Notes: generated from the letters alone by a model not told the origin. A stretch of 64,000 nucleotides of DNA from Chryseobacterium sp. (GCF_019236175.1 NZ_JAFAJM010000017.1:62001-126000); one strand, 5' to 3'; shown: positions 1 through 8,776, counted from the first letter of the stretch. A program made the numbers and translations.

Positions 1-589
1 TCTTTTTCCTCCTCTTGATTTCTTCCTGAATTTCCAGAGCAGTATCATAGTCCTCTTCTTTAACGGCCTCATCCAACAACTTCTGCAGCTCTTCCATTGA
101 AAGAGACTTTAAATTATCTTCATTTTGCACGGTTTCTGAGAACGACTGGTCTTCTTTTGCCACATCTTCGAGTTCTAATAAAATACCGGCCTCATTCAGT
201 ACCTGTTGTGTAGTGAATATAGGGGCATCAAATCTCACTGCCATGGCAACAGCGTCAGAAGTTCTGGCATCAAGGATCAGATCTTCTTCTGTAACTTTAT
301 TTCTGAAATTAATATTTGAAAAGAAAACACCATCTACGATCTGATAAATAATTACAGAAATCAGTTCGTAATTGGCTGAAACTATAAATTTTGTGAATAG
401 GTCATGGGTAAGAGGACGCGGTGGATGGATATCTTTTTCCAATCCAAGAGAGATTGACTGGGCTTCGAAATTTCCTATAACAACAGGTAATTTTATGTGT
501 GTTTCTTCATGCTCCAGTAACAATGCGTACGCCCCCGACTGGGTCTGGCTGTACGATATTCCGCGAATAATTAGCTGCTTATAATCCAT
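1..589 (-). CDS. Bifunctional nuclease family protein (DUF151) with UVR tail, 3' end cut by window
   Basis: The frame opens at an ATG at 589 and runs 196 codons off the left edge without a stop. Residues 1-135 form a DUF151 (bifunctional nuclease) domain with the signature DARTSDAVAMAVR near residue 108. The acidic C-terminal part carries a UVR-type helix (EEDYDTALEIQEEI, about 180-193), as in UvrB/UvrC and McsA. Family members have been assigned DNase/RNase activity, but the cellular role in Bacteroidota is unknown. A TATATTTG -7 box lies only five bases upstream of the ATG, so the start is secure and the mRNA is probably leaderless. Only the last few residues seem to be missing. Confidence 0.9.
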   Translation of the reverse strand, partial: MDYKQLIIRGISYSQTQSGAYALLLEHEETHIKLPVVIGNFEAQSISLGLEKDIHPPRPLTHDLFTKFIVSANYELISVIIYQIVDGVFFSNINFRNKVTEEDLILDARTSDAVAMAVRFDAPIFTTQQVLNEAGILLELEDVAKEDQSFSETVQNEDNLKSLSMEELQKLLDEAVKEEDYDTALEIQEEIKRRKK

Positions 590-594
590 AGCTA

Positions 595-602
595 CAAATA
601 TA
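595..602 (-). promoter_or_regulatory. -7 promoter box for the bifunctional nuclease gene
   Basis: The minus strand reads TATATTTG, a perfect match to the Bacteroidota -7 consensus TAnnTTTG. It ends five bases before the start codon at 589. I found no clear TTG -33 element at the usual spacing. Confidence 0.6.
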
Positions 603-642
603 GATTAATTTTTTGTTGTGATTTCACTTTTTTACGCAAAAA

Positions 643-668
643 TAAAAGCCCGGAAAGCCGAGCTTTTA
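643..668 (-). terminator. Rho-independent terminator of the etf operon
   Basis: An 11-bp stem with one mismatch (arms 643-653 and 658-668, loop AAAG) is followed on the minus strand by a T-rich run. It sits about 100 nt downstream of etfA and upstream of the bifunctional nuclease promoter. Confidence 0.75.
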
Positions 669-771
669 TGGTATTGTGTATGATTGTCAATAATAAAGGG
701 TGAATTTTTGCTCCGTAAGTAATCATTAAAAAATTGACAAGCGGAGTGCGTTAAGAATCCACCATTTACTT

Positions 772-1719
772 TTATCCTTTGATTGCTTTAATTTTCTCCG
801 TTAATGCAGGAATAATCTGGAATGCATCTCCTACTACTCCATAATCTGCAGACTTAAAGAAAGGTGCTTCAGGATCATTGTTGATGACTACAATAGTTTT
901 TGATGAGTTTACTCCGGCAAGGTGCTGGATTGCTCCTGAGATCCCTACGGCAATGTAAAGATTCGGTGCAATAGCCTTACCTGTTTGTCCTACGTGTTCT
1001 GTGTGAGGTCTCCATCCGATATCAGAAACCGGCTTAGAACACGCTGTAGCGGCTCCAAGAACGTTTGCCAATTCTTCAATCATTCCCCAGTTTTCAGGTC
1101 CTTTCATGCCTCTTCCTGCAGAAACTACAATTTCAGCTTCTTTAAGGTCTAATTTTCCTGAACTTTGTTCGTGAGAAATCACTTTAGTATCTTCATTTGC
1201 TACCGAAAGGTTTTTCACTTCTTCTGAACCTGATACTGTATTTTCTTTAACTCCGAAAGCATTCTGGGAAACTGTAACGATTACTCCGCTTCCTTCAGCT
1301 TTTGCATGCATAAATCCTTTTCCTGAAAAGGCTTTTCTTTTCACCTGGAAAGGAGAAAGGCTTTCAGGAGCTTCCAGCGTATTTGTAATTAAAGAATAAT
1401 TCTTCATTACAGCAAGCATCGGAGCAATTGAAGAAGCGTCTGTTGTGTGAGGGAAAACGATGATATTTCCGTCTACCACTTCATTAACAGCCTGTGCAAA
1501 TGCCTTTGCTGAGAAATTCTTAAGACCTTCGTCTTTAATATTGATTACATTGGATGCTCCATATTTGTATAATAAATCTGAAGAATCAGTTGGGTTTACA
1601 GTGATTGCTGTAACGGTATCTCCGGCTTTGTCAGCAATAGCTTTAGCATAAGAAACTGCTTCGAAAGCTGCTTTTTTATAAACACCATTTATATTTTCTG
1701 CGTATACGAATACTGCCAT
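772..1719 (-). CDS. etfA: Electron transfer flavoprotein subunit alpha
   Basis: A 315-residue ETF alpha/FixB protein. With EtfB it forms a soluble FAD- and AMP-containing heterodimer that passes electrons from acyl-CoA and other dehydrogenases to the quinone pool. The N-terminal half is the ETF adenine-nucleotide-like fold (MAVFVYAEN start). The C-terminal half, from about residue 200, is the FAD domain with [13 protein letters not shown] and [22 protein letters not shown], the usual FAD-binding signature. It lies 40 nt downstream of etfB in the same orientation, and the pair ends at the hairpin at 643-668. Length and motifs are normal for the family. Confidence 0.97.
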   Translation of the reverse strand: MAVFVYAENINGVYKKAAFEAVSYAKAIADKAGDTVTAITVNPTDSSDLLYKYGASNVINIKDEGLKNFSAKAFAQAVNEVVDGNIIVFPHTTDASSIAPMLAVMKNYSLITNTLEAPESLSPFQVKRKAFSGKGFMHAKAEGSGVIVTVSQNAFGVKENTVSGSEEVKNLSVANEDTKVISHEQSSGKLDLKEAEIVVSAGRGMKGPENWGMIEELANVLGAATACSKPVSDIGWRPHTEHVGQTGKAIAPNLYIAVGISGAIQHLAGVNSSKTIVVINNDPEAPFFKSADYGVVGDAFQIIPALTEKIKAIKG

Positions 1720-1759
1720 TTTTTTAAATTTAAAGATTAAAAATTAAAGAATTAAAAGA

Positions 1760-2506
1760 TTAGATTACTTTTGCTTCCTCGTGAAGTAACCTTACCAATT
1801 CATCCAGATTATCAGGAGAAACCATCTTCACGGCTGCTCTTGGCGGCACACTGTCATAAGATACTCCCTGAACTTTCACTTCTGAAGAAGAAGGTTCTAC
1901 TATCTGCAAAGGTTTTGTTCTTGCAGACATAATTCCTCTCATGTTCGGGATGATCAGATCTTTTTCGTCTACTAATCCTTTCTGACCAGCAATGATTGCT
2001 GGTAATTTCACAGAAATAGTTTCTTTTCCGCCTTCAATTTCTCTTACTGCAGTTGCTTCGCTTCCGTTTACATCTAATCCTACTGATGCGTTTACGAAAG
2101 GCTGGTTTAATAACTGAGCTACCATTCCCGGAACAGATCCGCCATTATAATCGATGGATTCTTTTCCGCAAAGGATAAGATCATATCCTCCGTTTTGAGC
2201 TACAGCAGCGATTTCTTTCGCTGTAGAATAGCTGTCTTTAGGATCAAGGTTTACTCTTACCGCATCATTTGCACCGATAGCCAAAGCTTTTCTGATTACC
2301 GGCTCTGTAGTAGCATCTCCTACGTTAATTACAGTTACAGTAGCTCCCTGAGATTCCTGAAGTTTAATCGCTTTTGTTAACGCAAATTCGTCTAAAGGGT
2401 TGATTACCCATTGGATTCCGTTTTTGTCGAAAGCAGATTTGTCTGCTGTAAAGTTAATCTTCGAAGTAGTATCCGGAACACTACTAATACAAACTAATAT
2501 TTTCAT
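1760..2506 (-). CDS. etfB: Electron transfer flavoprotein subunit beta
   Basis: A 248-residue ETF beta/FixA protein, the AMP-binding partner of EtfA. The start MKILVCISSVPDT is typical, as are the internal segments NPLDEFALTKAI and LILCGKESIDYNGGSVPGMVAQLL, which corresponds to the ETF-beta signature. It is the first gene of a two-gene etfBA operon. I saw no good TAnnTTTG box in the 150 nt upstream, so its promoter is unresolved. No acyl-CoA dehydrogenase or ETF:quinone oxidoreductase gene is present nearby. Confidence 0.97.
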   Translation of the reverse strand: MKILVCISSVPDTTSKINFTADKSAFDKNGIQWVINPLDEFALTKAIKLQESQGATVTVINVGDATTEPVIRKALAIGANDAVRVNLDPKDSYSTAKEIAAVAQNGGYDLILCGKESIDYNGGSVPGMVAQLLNQPFVNASVGLDVNGSEATAVREIEGGKETISVKLPAIIAGQKGLVDEKDLIIPNMRGIMSARTKPLQIVEPSSSEVKVQGVSYDSVPPRAAVKMVSPDNLDELVRLLHEEAKVI

Positions 2507-2656
2507 GTGTACTATTTTATTTTTTCCCTTTTATACGCAAAACCGACAACGGTTTATGCAGAGATTTTGTTTGAATTAATTTTTGCTAATATAAATAAAA
2601 AATATATTATGCATGCATAATACTTACTAAATTATTATTCAATACATTAGAAGTAT

Positions 2657-3367
2657 TTACTTGCCTGGTTGTGTTGCTCTAAACTCTATTTTACTAGGTA
2701 AAACTCTTGGATTCATCTTTAAAATATCCAATATGAGATTTCCCATATCTTCAGGCTGAATCTTCCAGCTGTCTTTTTCCGAGGGCGTATTTCCGTTAAA
2801 ATAAGTAGCTACAGAACCCGGCATAATAACTGTAGACTTGATATTATATTTTCTTAAATCAATCATTGCAGCCTGGGTAAACCCTACCACACCGAATTTT
2901 GAAGCGTTATAGCCCGTTCCGTTTTCAAAGAAATTAGCTCCTGCCAGACTTGAAATCGTAATATAATATCCTTCTGTTTTTTTCAGTTCCTCTACGGAAG
3001 CTTTTAAAGTATAGAAAACTCCCGTAAGATTGGTTTCTATCATATTATTCCATTCTTCAGCAGTTAATTCATCTACAGGTTTAAAAATACCTAATCCTGC
3101 GTTGGCAATGACATAGTCCAGTCTGCCGAATTTTTCTATGGTATACCGGATCGCTTCCTGTTCACTTTCAAGACTTCTTACATCCGAAACAATTCCCAGT
3201 ACCTTTTCCGAATATTGTCTCAGTTCTTCTTCTACCTTCATCACCTCCTCTCTTTTTCTTCCTGAAAACGCTACCGAGATTCCGTTTTCAAGCAATATTC
3301 TGGCAATTCCAAAACCTATTCCTTTGGTTCCGCCCGTTATATAAGCTGTTTTATTTTCTGACATCAT
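2657..3367 (-). CDS. SDR family NAD(P)-dependent oxidoreductase
   Basis: A 236-residue classical short-chain dehydrogenase. The cofactor glycine motif TGGTKGIG is at 11-18, NAG at 89-91, the catalytic Ser near 139-140 and YNASK at 153-157, giving the full Ser-Tyr-Lys set. The substrate cannot be read from sequence, but 3-oxoacyl reductases and sepiapterin-reductase-like enzymes share this architecture. The gene stands alone on the minus strand between the etf operon and the T9SS cargo gene. The start is MMSENK, and the second Met is equally possible. Confidence 0.9.
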   Translation of the reverse strand: MMSENKTAYITGGTKGIGFGIARILLENGISVAFSGRKREEVMKVEEELRQYSEKVLGIVSDVRSLESEQEAIRYTIEKFGRLDYVIANAGLGIFKPVDELTAEEWNNMIETNLTGVFYTLKASVEELKKTEGYYITISSLAGANFFENGTGYNASKFGVVGFTQAAMIDLRKYNIKSTVIMPGSVATYFNGNTPSEKDSWKIQPEDMGNLILDILKMNPRVLPSKIEFRATQPGK

Positions 3368-3394
3368 GCAAAATTTAATTCCCTAAAATAATAA

Positions 3395-3416
3395 AAACGC
3401 TCCAATTAGAGCGTTT
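3395..3416 (-). terminator. Rho-independent terminator after the T9SS cargo gene
   Basis: A perfect 8-bp stem (3395-3402 with 3409-3416, 6-nt loop) is followed on the minus strand by a TTTATTATTTT tract. It separates the cargo gene at 3442 from the SDR gene. Confidence 0.8.
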
Positions 3417-3441
3417 CCCTGTTCCTAAGATTTGTCAGGTA

Positions 3442-4359
3442 TTATTTTTTTATAAACTTCTCAGTATAAGTCTTATCTCCTGTTTTTATGGTCATTAAAT
3501 AAAGGCCGGCAGGGAAATTTCTGACATCTACAACCCCGTTTAGAGCTTCAGCAGTTATTTTTTTTCCTGCTGTTCCGTAAATTTCAACTTCTTTTATTTT
3601 GTCCGAAGCAGATATTCTGATATAATCTGTCGCCGGATTAGGAGATAGAGATACCGTACCGGTATTGAGTGCAGTATTCTTAACTGCCATGAGGGCGGTA
3701 TTACTGATCTTAACATTATCTATATAAGCAACTCCTGAGGCATTATCATGCACAAACCTTAGCTGGTCCATATTCAATGCCCCTGCAACCGCACTTGTAT
3801 ACATTAAAGTATCATTAAGATAATACCTGACTCCCAAAGCGGTTCCGACAATCTTAAATCTCGACCATACATTAGGCTGCCATCCAACAGAGGTTAAAAT
3901 AAGATCTGAAACTCCTCCTGCTGTATTGAGAACTTTTATTTCTCCCGTTTTATCAAAATCCATTCTTACAAGGGTTACTTCATTAACATTATCAACACCC
4001 TGAAATCCAAAGACAGATCCGTTGAGCTGGGACATATTAATATCAAATGAAACAGAAAAATCTGAAACGGAAAGCATTGTAGGTAAATTATAGAAAGCTC
4101 CGATTATAGGCTCCGACTGTGTTCCGTACATATTTTCTTTTACGATCTTAAGGGAATTACTTCCGTCACTGGCATTATCCGTACAGATAACCTGATGGGT
4201 GACATTGGCCGGAACGCCTCCTGTCGGAGTGGTAGTCCAACCATTCTGTCCGTCAATATTTACGGCCATAAATCCTTCAGAGAGCTCAAAGGAAATATTT
4301 TGCTGGGCAAAGAAAAGCGCTGAAAATAAAGCACATGCGATTGAGTAATATTTTTTCAT
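3442..4359 (-). CDS. Secreted T9SS type A sorting domain protein
   Basis: A 305-residue exported protein. Residues 1-18 are a Sec signal peptide ending FFAQQ. The middle, about 20-210, resembles a jelly-roll/laminin-G-like domain (for example SVSFDINMSQL and AYIDNVKIS), but I cannot assign a ligand. The last ~75 residues form a Por secretion-system C-terminal sorting domain: LSPNPATDYIRI, then VYD/FPAGLY-type repeats (NFPAGLYLMTIKTG) and a basic end KFIKK. Type IX secretion exports such proteins across the outer membrane, usually to the cell surface. It is a single-gene unit with its own terminator. The function of the passenger is unknown. Confidence 0.88.
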   Translation of the reverse strand: MKKYYSIACALFSALFFAQQNISFELSEGFMAVNIDGQNGWTTTPTGGVPANVTHQVICTDNASDGSNSLKIVKENMYGTQSEPIIGAFYNLPTMLSVSDFSVSFDINMSQLNGSVFGFQGVDNVNEVTLVRMDFDKTGEIKVLNTAGGVSDLILTSVGWQPNVWSRFKIVGTALGVRYYLNDTLMYTSAVAGALNMDQLRFVHDNASGVAYIDNVKISNTALMAVKNTALNTGTVSLSPNPATDYIRISASDKIKEVEIYGTAGKKITAEALNGVVDVRNFPAGLYLMTIKTGDKTYTEKFIKK

Positions 4360-4520
4360 AGTAAATTCAAGTTTGAATTAAAAATATGAATTTTCCATCA
4401 AAAGTGAAATAACATGAAGAATAATTAACAATAAAGTCTTTATTTTTAATAAATAAAATATTCAATTCTATTATAATCAGCATTTTATCAATAAAACCAA
4501 TGTTAATTATAAAACAAAAA

Positions 4521-4547
4521 AAAGACGCTTCCGGCAGAAGCGTCTTT
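4521..4547 (-). terminator. Strong terminator after the M20 dipeptidase gene
   Basis: A perfect 11-bp stem (4521-4531 with 4537-4547, 5-nt loop) is followed on the minus strand by a T-rich run (TTTTTTTGTTTT). It lies just 21 nt past the dipeptidase stop. Confidence 0.88.
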
Positions 4548-4567
4548 GGTTGTATATAAAACCGGTA

Positions 4568-5947
4568 TTATTTCGAATAGTTTTCAAAAAATAATGGAAT
4601 ACTTTCAATTCCTTTATAGAAATTAAACAATCCGTAATGCTCATTTGGAGAGTGGATCGCATCAGAATCAAGACCGAATCCCATTAATACGGATTTAGCA
4701 CCCAATACTTTCTCAAACATTGCTGTAATAGGAATACTTCCTCCGCTTCTGTAAGGCAATACTTCTTTACCGAATGCAGTTTCCATAGCTTTTTTAGCAG
4801 CTAAGAACTCTTTTGTATCACTTTGCAGCACATAAGGCATTCCTCCATGGTGAGGAGTAACTTTAACTTTTACAGTATCCGGTGCTATTTTCTCAAAGTA
4901 TTTTGTGAATTTTTCAGTAATCTCTTCAGGAGTCTGATAAGGAACCAGACGCATAGAAATTTTCGCGAAAGCTTTTGAAGGAATCACTGTTTTAGCGCCT
5001 TCTCCTGTATATCCGCCCCAGATCCCATTACAGTCTAAAGTCGGACGAATGGAAGCTCTTTCTAATGTTGTATATCCTTTTTCACCTTCAACATTGCTCA
5101 ATCCTATTGATTTTTTGAATTCTTCAGGATTATCCTTAAGTTTATTCATCTCAGTTCTGTCAGATTCAGAAACGATCTCTACATTATCGTAGAACCCGTC
5201 AATTGTAATATGTCCCTCTTCATCAATCAGGTTGGCAATCATTCTTGAAAGCACGTGAATCGGGTTAGGAACAGCTCCTCCGTAAAGTCCGGAATGCAGG
5301 TCTCTGTTTGGCCCTTCCACTTCTACTTCTACATAGCTTAATCCTCTTAATCCTGTGGTAACGGTAGGTTGTTCGTTGCTGTAAATATGTGTATCTGAAA
5401 TAAGAATACAGTCACAAGCCAGTTTTTCTTTATTTTCATTAACGAAATCTCCCAAACTTACAGAACCTATCTCTTCTTCTCCTTCTAAAATAAATTTAAC
5501 GTTACAAGGAAGAGTATTTGTTCTCATCATTGCTTCAAAAGCTTTTAAGTGCATAAAGAACTGTCCTTTATCATCGGCTGCTCCTCTTGCAAAGATGGCA
5601 CCTTGCGGATGAAGTTCCGTTTTTTCAATATACGGCTCAAAAGGAGGCTTTGTCCATAATTCTAGCGGATCTGCAGGTTGCACATCATAATGTCCGTATA
5701 CTAATACTGTAGGTAAATTTTTGTCTAAGATTTTTTCACCAAAAACGATAGGATAACCTTTTGTTTCACATATTTCAACATGATCAGCTCCTGCATTCCT
5801 AAGGTGTTCTGCACATACTTCAGCACACTTCAGTACATCATCCTTATACGCCGGATCTGCAGAAATAGAAGGGATTCTCAATAACTCAAATAATTCATCC
5901 ACGAAACGTTGTTTATTTTCGTTGATGTAATTTAATGTCTCTTGCAT
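4568..5947 (-). CDS. M20 family dipeptidase
   Basis: A 459-residue zinc metallopeptidase of the M20/M25/M40 family, probably a cytosolic dipeptidase. The first metal-ligand segment is VYGHYDVQPADP, with His86 and the catalytic Asp88. The second is RGAADDKGQ, with bridging Asp near 125, and EGEEEIGS around 155-162 holds the catalytic Glu. The dimerisation (lid) domain follows at about 200-330, including LHSGLYGGAVPNP. The C-terminal ligand His lies in SDAIHSPNE. Length agrees with family members of 450-460 residues. The gene is monocistronic, bounded by the terminator at 4521-4547. Confidence 0.93.
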   Translation of the reverse strand: MQETLNYINENKQRFVDELFELLRIPSISADPAYKDDVLKCAEVCAEHLRNAGADHVEICETKGYPIVFGEKILDKNLPTVLVYGHYDVQPADPLELWTKPPFEPYIEKTELHPQGAIFARGAADDKGQFFMHLKAFEAMMRTNTLPCNVKFILEGEEEIGSVSLGDFVNENKEKLACDCILISDTHIYSNEQPTVTTGLRGLSYVEVEVEGPNRDLHSGLYGGAVPNPIHVLSRMIANLIDEEGHITIDGFYDNVEIVSESDRTEMNKLKDNPEEFKKSIGLSNVEGEKGYTTLERASIRPTLDCNGIWGGYTGEGAKTVIPSKAFAKISMRLVPYQTPEEITEKFTKYFEKIAPDTVKVKVTPHHGGMPYVLQSDTKEFLAAKKAMETAFGKEVLPYRSGGSIPITAMFEKVLGAKSVLMGFGLDSDAIHSPNEHYGLFNFYKGIESIPLFFENYSK

Positions 5948-6070
5948 TGTAAAAATTTATTTCGTTAAAATTAAAAAAAATGGTTCTCAGGAGCAAGCAA
6001 AAATGCAGGATTTTCCTCGGCCAGCTTCTTATTTTCCGGGGAGTAAAAAATTGTCCATTTTTTTCATAAA

Positions 6071-6097
6071 AAATGCCCTGCAGAAAACAGGGCATTT
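6071..6097 (-). terminator. Terminator after the small lipoprotein gene
   Basis: A perfect 10-bp stem (6071-6080 with 6088-6097, 7-nt loop) begins 19 nt after the stop at 6116. On the minus strand a TTTTATG run follows the stem. Confidence 0.82.
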
Positions 6098-6115
6098 TTA
6101 TATTTTGTACTTTAA

Positions 6116-6394
6116 TTAGTGTTCAGCTTTTGGTGCTTTTTCTGTTTCAGCAGGTTTTGCAGCAGCGGCAGTACTATCTGTTTTAACAGCTTCAGGTTTT
6201 GCAGCAGCTTCTTCTTTGTGCTCAGGAGCAGCTTCATGACCTGTTGTGTGAGCTTCCGCTCCTCCCTGAACATCGTCTGAATATCTTTCTACTCCGTCTT
6301 CCAGTTTTATAACCGCTCTATTTCCTCCTGCCGGTACTTTTTTACAGCTTACAGCTACAGTTGCAATCGCTAAACATAGAACTAATTTTTTCAT
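6116..6394 (-). CDS. Small Ala/Glu/Lys-rich lipoprotein
   Basis: A 92-residue protein with a lipoprotein signal: MKKLVLCLAIATVAVSCKK, where AVSC fits a lipobox with Cys17 as the lipidation site. The mature part has a short globular-looking stretch (GGNRAVIKLEDGVERY) and then about 50 low-complexity residues rich in Ala, Glu, Lys and His, likely disordered. I recognise no domain. Similar proteins are usually annotated as hypothetical in Chryseobacterium. It has its own terminator downstream. Confidence 0.75.
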   Translation of the reverse strand: MKKLVLCLAIATVAVSCKKVPAGGNRAVIKLEDGVERYSDDVQGGAEAHTTGHEAAPEHKEEAAAKPEAVKTDSTAAAAKPAETEKAPKAEH

Positions 6395-6532
6395 ATGTAA
6401 AATTTATTTTTTTTAAAGGTCATATAAAATCGCATTATTTTAGTCTGATTACTCGTCTAAACAACGGGCGATTTCACGCTTAAATTTTTAATAGCCCAAA
6501 AGTAAGAAATCCTGCTTTTTTCGGCAACATTT

Positions 6533-7708
6533 TTAGACTGATTTTAATATAATTTTTCCTTTTTTGGATTGTGTAAAAATAAGATACCGCTCTCCACCGT
6601 CTTTTAACCCATATTTCTTTTTCAGTTCTTCTGGTTTTAACGGATAGTTTTTTGATATGATATTAAACTGCTCTTTCTTTTTAATACTTTTAGAATCAAT
6701 TACTTCCATTTCAAAAACTCTTCCCGGAAAATGATCTCTCCTTTCGGATGCCGTATAAAAATGTGTATTGGGATGAAGTTTTTTCAACCCCATTTTTTCT
6801 GAAATCAAATTAAACACTCCTGCCTTTAAAACGGAGTTATTGGGAATATAAATGAATTTTTCAGGTTCAGAATAGTCTGAAACAGCCTCTTCCTCTTCCC
6901 CAAATCTAAAGCTGAAATCTGTTTCTCCACTTTCCAGATTCACACAATGGCAGCTGATCTTCTCTAATTTCTCGTCTGATAAAAAAATGACCACTTCTTT
7001 AACATCATTTTTTACGGCAATAATTTCAATTCTGAAAATTCCGGGTAAAGCCGAAACAAGATATTTAAGATCAATCAGCGGAGACAGTTTTATTACAACC
7101 TGTCCTGATATTGATAATAATTTTTCCCGGATTTCAAGAATATTGGGAGACAGGTCTTCTAAAAGGAAAACTTTATTTTTATTTTGGTCTCTTCTGGCCG
7201 GATCGAGATAAATAATATCAAAATTTTCTTGATTTTGATTCAAAAAATCTTCGAGTTTATGGTTGATAAACCTGGCCTTTCTTCCTAAGATATTCCAATT
7301 ATGTTCTACGATTTTTAAAAGCTCTTCATTCTGCTCTATTAAGGTAATATCTTCAAAATTTTGAGATAGATAATAGGCGTCAATCCCAAAACCACTGGTA
7401 AGATCAATGAATTTCTTTCCTTTTAAAATTCCGGATTTATAAAGAGCTGTTTTTTCAGATGATGATTGCTCCAGGTTGAGTTGTGGCGGAAAAATGATTC
7501 CATCTTTCAACAGAAAAGGAAATTTCCGTTCTGCAACCTGTTTTCCTTTGATTTGTTGTACAATTTCCTGCATAGAAACTTCAGGAAATGGAGATTTCTT
7601 TAATAATAACGAATGCAAGTCTGTATTCAGATTTGCATTGATATAGTTTTGAATGTCTTTATTTAATAGCTTGTCTCCCACAAATAATTTCTTTATACGT
7701 ATAATCAT
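6533..7708 (-). CDS. Class I SAM-dependent methyltransferase with THUMP-like C-terminal domain
   Basis: A 391-residue Rossmann methyltransferase. SAM-binding motif I is DLTSGFGIDA (102-111), an acidic motif II is LIEQNEEL (123-130), and the active-site-like motif is YLDPARRD (167-174), as in nucleic-acid methyltransferases with DPxR. The C-terminal ~100 residues (from LHPNTHFYTASERRD) correspond to the THUMP-like domain that accompanies this Bacteroidota family. The target is likely RNA but unproven. The start MIIRIKK is the only ATG, but a TTG about 13 codons in is conceivable. It follows the GxxExxY gene and the inverted repeat at 7747-7870. Confidence 0.85.
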   Translation of the reverse strand: MIIRIKKLFVGDKLLNKDIQNYINANLNTDLHSLLLKKSPFPEVSMQEIVQQIKGKQVAERKFPFLLKDGIIFPPQLNLEQSSSEKTALYKSGILKGKKFIDLTSGFGIDAYYLSQNFEDITLIEQNEELLKIVEHNWNILGRKARFINHKLEDFLNQNQENFDIIYLDPARRDQNKNKVFLLEDLSPNILEIREKLLSISGQVVIKLSPLIDLKYLVSALPGIFRIEIIAVKNDVKEVVIFLSDEKLEKISCHCVNLESGETDFSFRFGEEEEAVSDYSEPEKFIYIPNNSVLKAGVFNLISEKMGLKKLHPNTHFYTASERRDHFPGRVFEMEVIDSKSIKKKEQFNIISKNYPLKPEELKKKYGLKDGGERYLIFTQSKKGKIILKSV

Positions 7709-7746
7709 CTATGAAGTTCTCTATTATAAGTGATTACATAATTTTC

Positions 7747-7870
7747 AACCACAGATCTTCGCAGATTTTCACAGATCTTTTCAATCTTTTTAATGACAAA
7801 TTATCTATTATTCCCCCAACACTCTTTTATCTATCCATAATCATCAGTGAAAATCTGTGTGATCTGTGGT
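7747..7870. repeat. Inverted pair of phased ACAGAT repeats beside the GxxExxY gene
   Basis: The left part (7747-7779) holds three tandem 10-base units, CACAGATCTT, CGCAGATTTT and CACAGATCTT. The right part (7841-7870) holds the same kind of units in reverse complement, with ACAGAT/ACTGAT cores spaced 9 and 10 bases apart. The two arms match over about 27 bases with a few differences and enclose roughly 60 bases of AT-rich DNA. A transcript from either strand could fold into a long hairpin. The element sits 20 nt beyond the GxxExxY stop codon. Confidence 0.8.
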
Positions 7871-7890
7871 CATATAAAAGCATTATAGCT

Positions 7891-8262
7891 TCAGTCTAAG
7901 CTACTATTAACCTTTCGAATAATACTTTTATCAATATAATCTGTATTGAAATTAACTAAAATTCCTAGTTTTAAACCTGTTAATTTTAAATAAGTTAATA
8001 ATTGTTGATGATGAATATTATGAATCTCAGAAATAGCTTTTATTTCAATTATGACTTTATCTTCCACCATTATATCTGCAATAAAACCTGAATCGATAAA
8101 AGCATCTTTAAACTTAATACCCATAGGAACCTGAGTCCTAATTTTTAGGCCATTCTTTTCAAGTTCATAAGCTAAAACTTTTTCTAAAAGCCCAGGCCCT
8201 AGCTCATTGTATACAGAAAATATAAACTTCCTGATGTAGAAACTTATTTCATTCTCTTTCAT
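7891..8262 (-). CDS. GxxExxY family protein (PD-(D/E)XK-like fold)
   Basis: A 123-residue protein of the GxxExxY family. The eponymous motif is GLLEKVL (25-31), with Leu in place of the usual final Tyr. The nuclease-like core is Asp63 (IADIMV) followed by Glu73 and Lys75 (IIEIKA), which fits D-x9-E-x-K of PD-(D/E)XK enzymes. The usual HHQQLLTYLKL helix (84-94) and the strand LGILVNFN follow. The biological role is unknown. It has its own well-formed promoter (8292-8320) and is followed at once by the inverted repeat 7747-7870, a type of neighbour I associate with this family from other genomes. Confidence 0.9.
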   Translation of the reverse strand: MKENEISFYIRKFIFSVYNELGPGLLEKVLAYELEKNGLKIRTQVPMGIKFKDAFIDSGFIADIMVEDKVIIEIKAISEIHNIHHQQLLTYLKLTGLKLGILVNFNTDYIDKSIIRKVNSSLD

Positions 8263-8291
8263 ACATTTGTTTTTCTAAAGATAGATAAAAA

Positions 8292-8320
8292 CAAATATAT
8301 TGTTACTTACAGCCTATCAA
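8292..8320 (-). promoter_or_regulatory. Promoter of the GxxExxY gene
   Basis: On the minus strand TTG (8318-8320) and TATATTTG (8292-8299) are separated by 18 bases, matching the Bacteroidota -33/-7 consensus. The box lies about 30 nt upstream of the ATG at 8262. Confidence 0.75.
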
Positions 8321-8332
8321 AGCAAATTTAAA

Positions 8333-8776
8333 TTACTTTCTTTTATAAAAAATATAGTCCGTTAATACAGGAGTTATACCGTTCTGTTTCAAAAGAGAAT
8401 TCATTTGTCCTCGGTGATAAGTAGAGTGATTCACGACATGAAAAAGTATTTCAAAAATACTATTTTCAAATTTGGTTCCTTTGGAATTCTGGTATTCTAC
8501 TCTTTTTTCAAAATCAGAATTTTGAATGATGTCAATACTTTTCAAAAAATTCTGATGATTAATTTCATCCAGAGATTCAAAAGGATTGATCTGCCATACG
8601 TCAAATGTGGATTCTCCCAATATTCGAGCATTCCAGATTTGCTGTGCATTGAGTGTATGATTGATTAAACTGATTATCTTATCATCTGCAGCTTCTCTGT
8701 TTCCGGAAATGACTTTGATCATTTCACGGTTGAACTGATCAGTATATTCAAATAAATCAATCAGCATTTCTTTCAT
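8333..8776 (-). CDS. DinB family protein
   Basis: A 147-residue DinB/YfiT-like four-helix protein. The family binds a divalent metal through three His. The first could be in LINHTLNAQQIW, and the others lie in HVVNHSTYHRGQM (about 112-124). Members include damage-inducible proteins and thiol-dependent S-transferases, and no specific substrate can be inferred here. Its ATG overlaps the stop codon of the methylmalonyl-CoA mutase gene (TAATG), which implies translational coupling and an operon reaching back to udk. Confidence 0.85.
   Translation of the reverse strand: MKEMLIDLFEYTDQFNREMIKVISGNREAADDKIISLINHTLNAQQIWNARILGESTFDVWQINPFESLDEINHQNFLKSIDIIQNSDFEKRVEYQNSKGTKFENSIFEILFHVVNHSTYHRGQMNSLLKQNGITPVLTDYIFYKRK

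Noticed and set aside
372..584. Plus-strand 70-residue frame opposite the bifunctional nuclease gene
   Set aside because: It is antisense to the conserved DUF151 coding sequence and lacks family resemblance.
7711..7899. 62-residue plus-strand frame across the ACAGAT inverted repeat
   Set aside because: It is made of repeat sequence and overlaps the GxxExxY 3' end, so the repeat explains it better.
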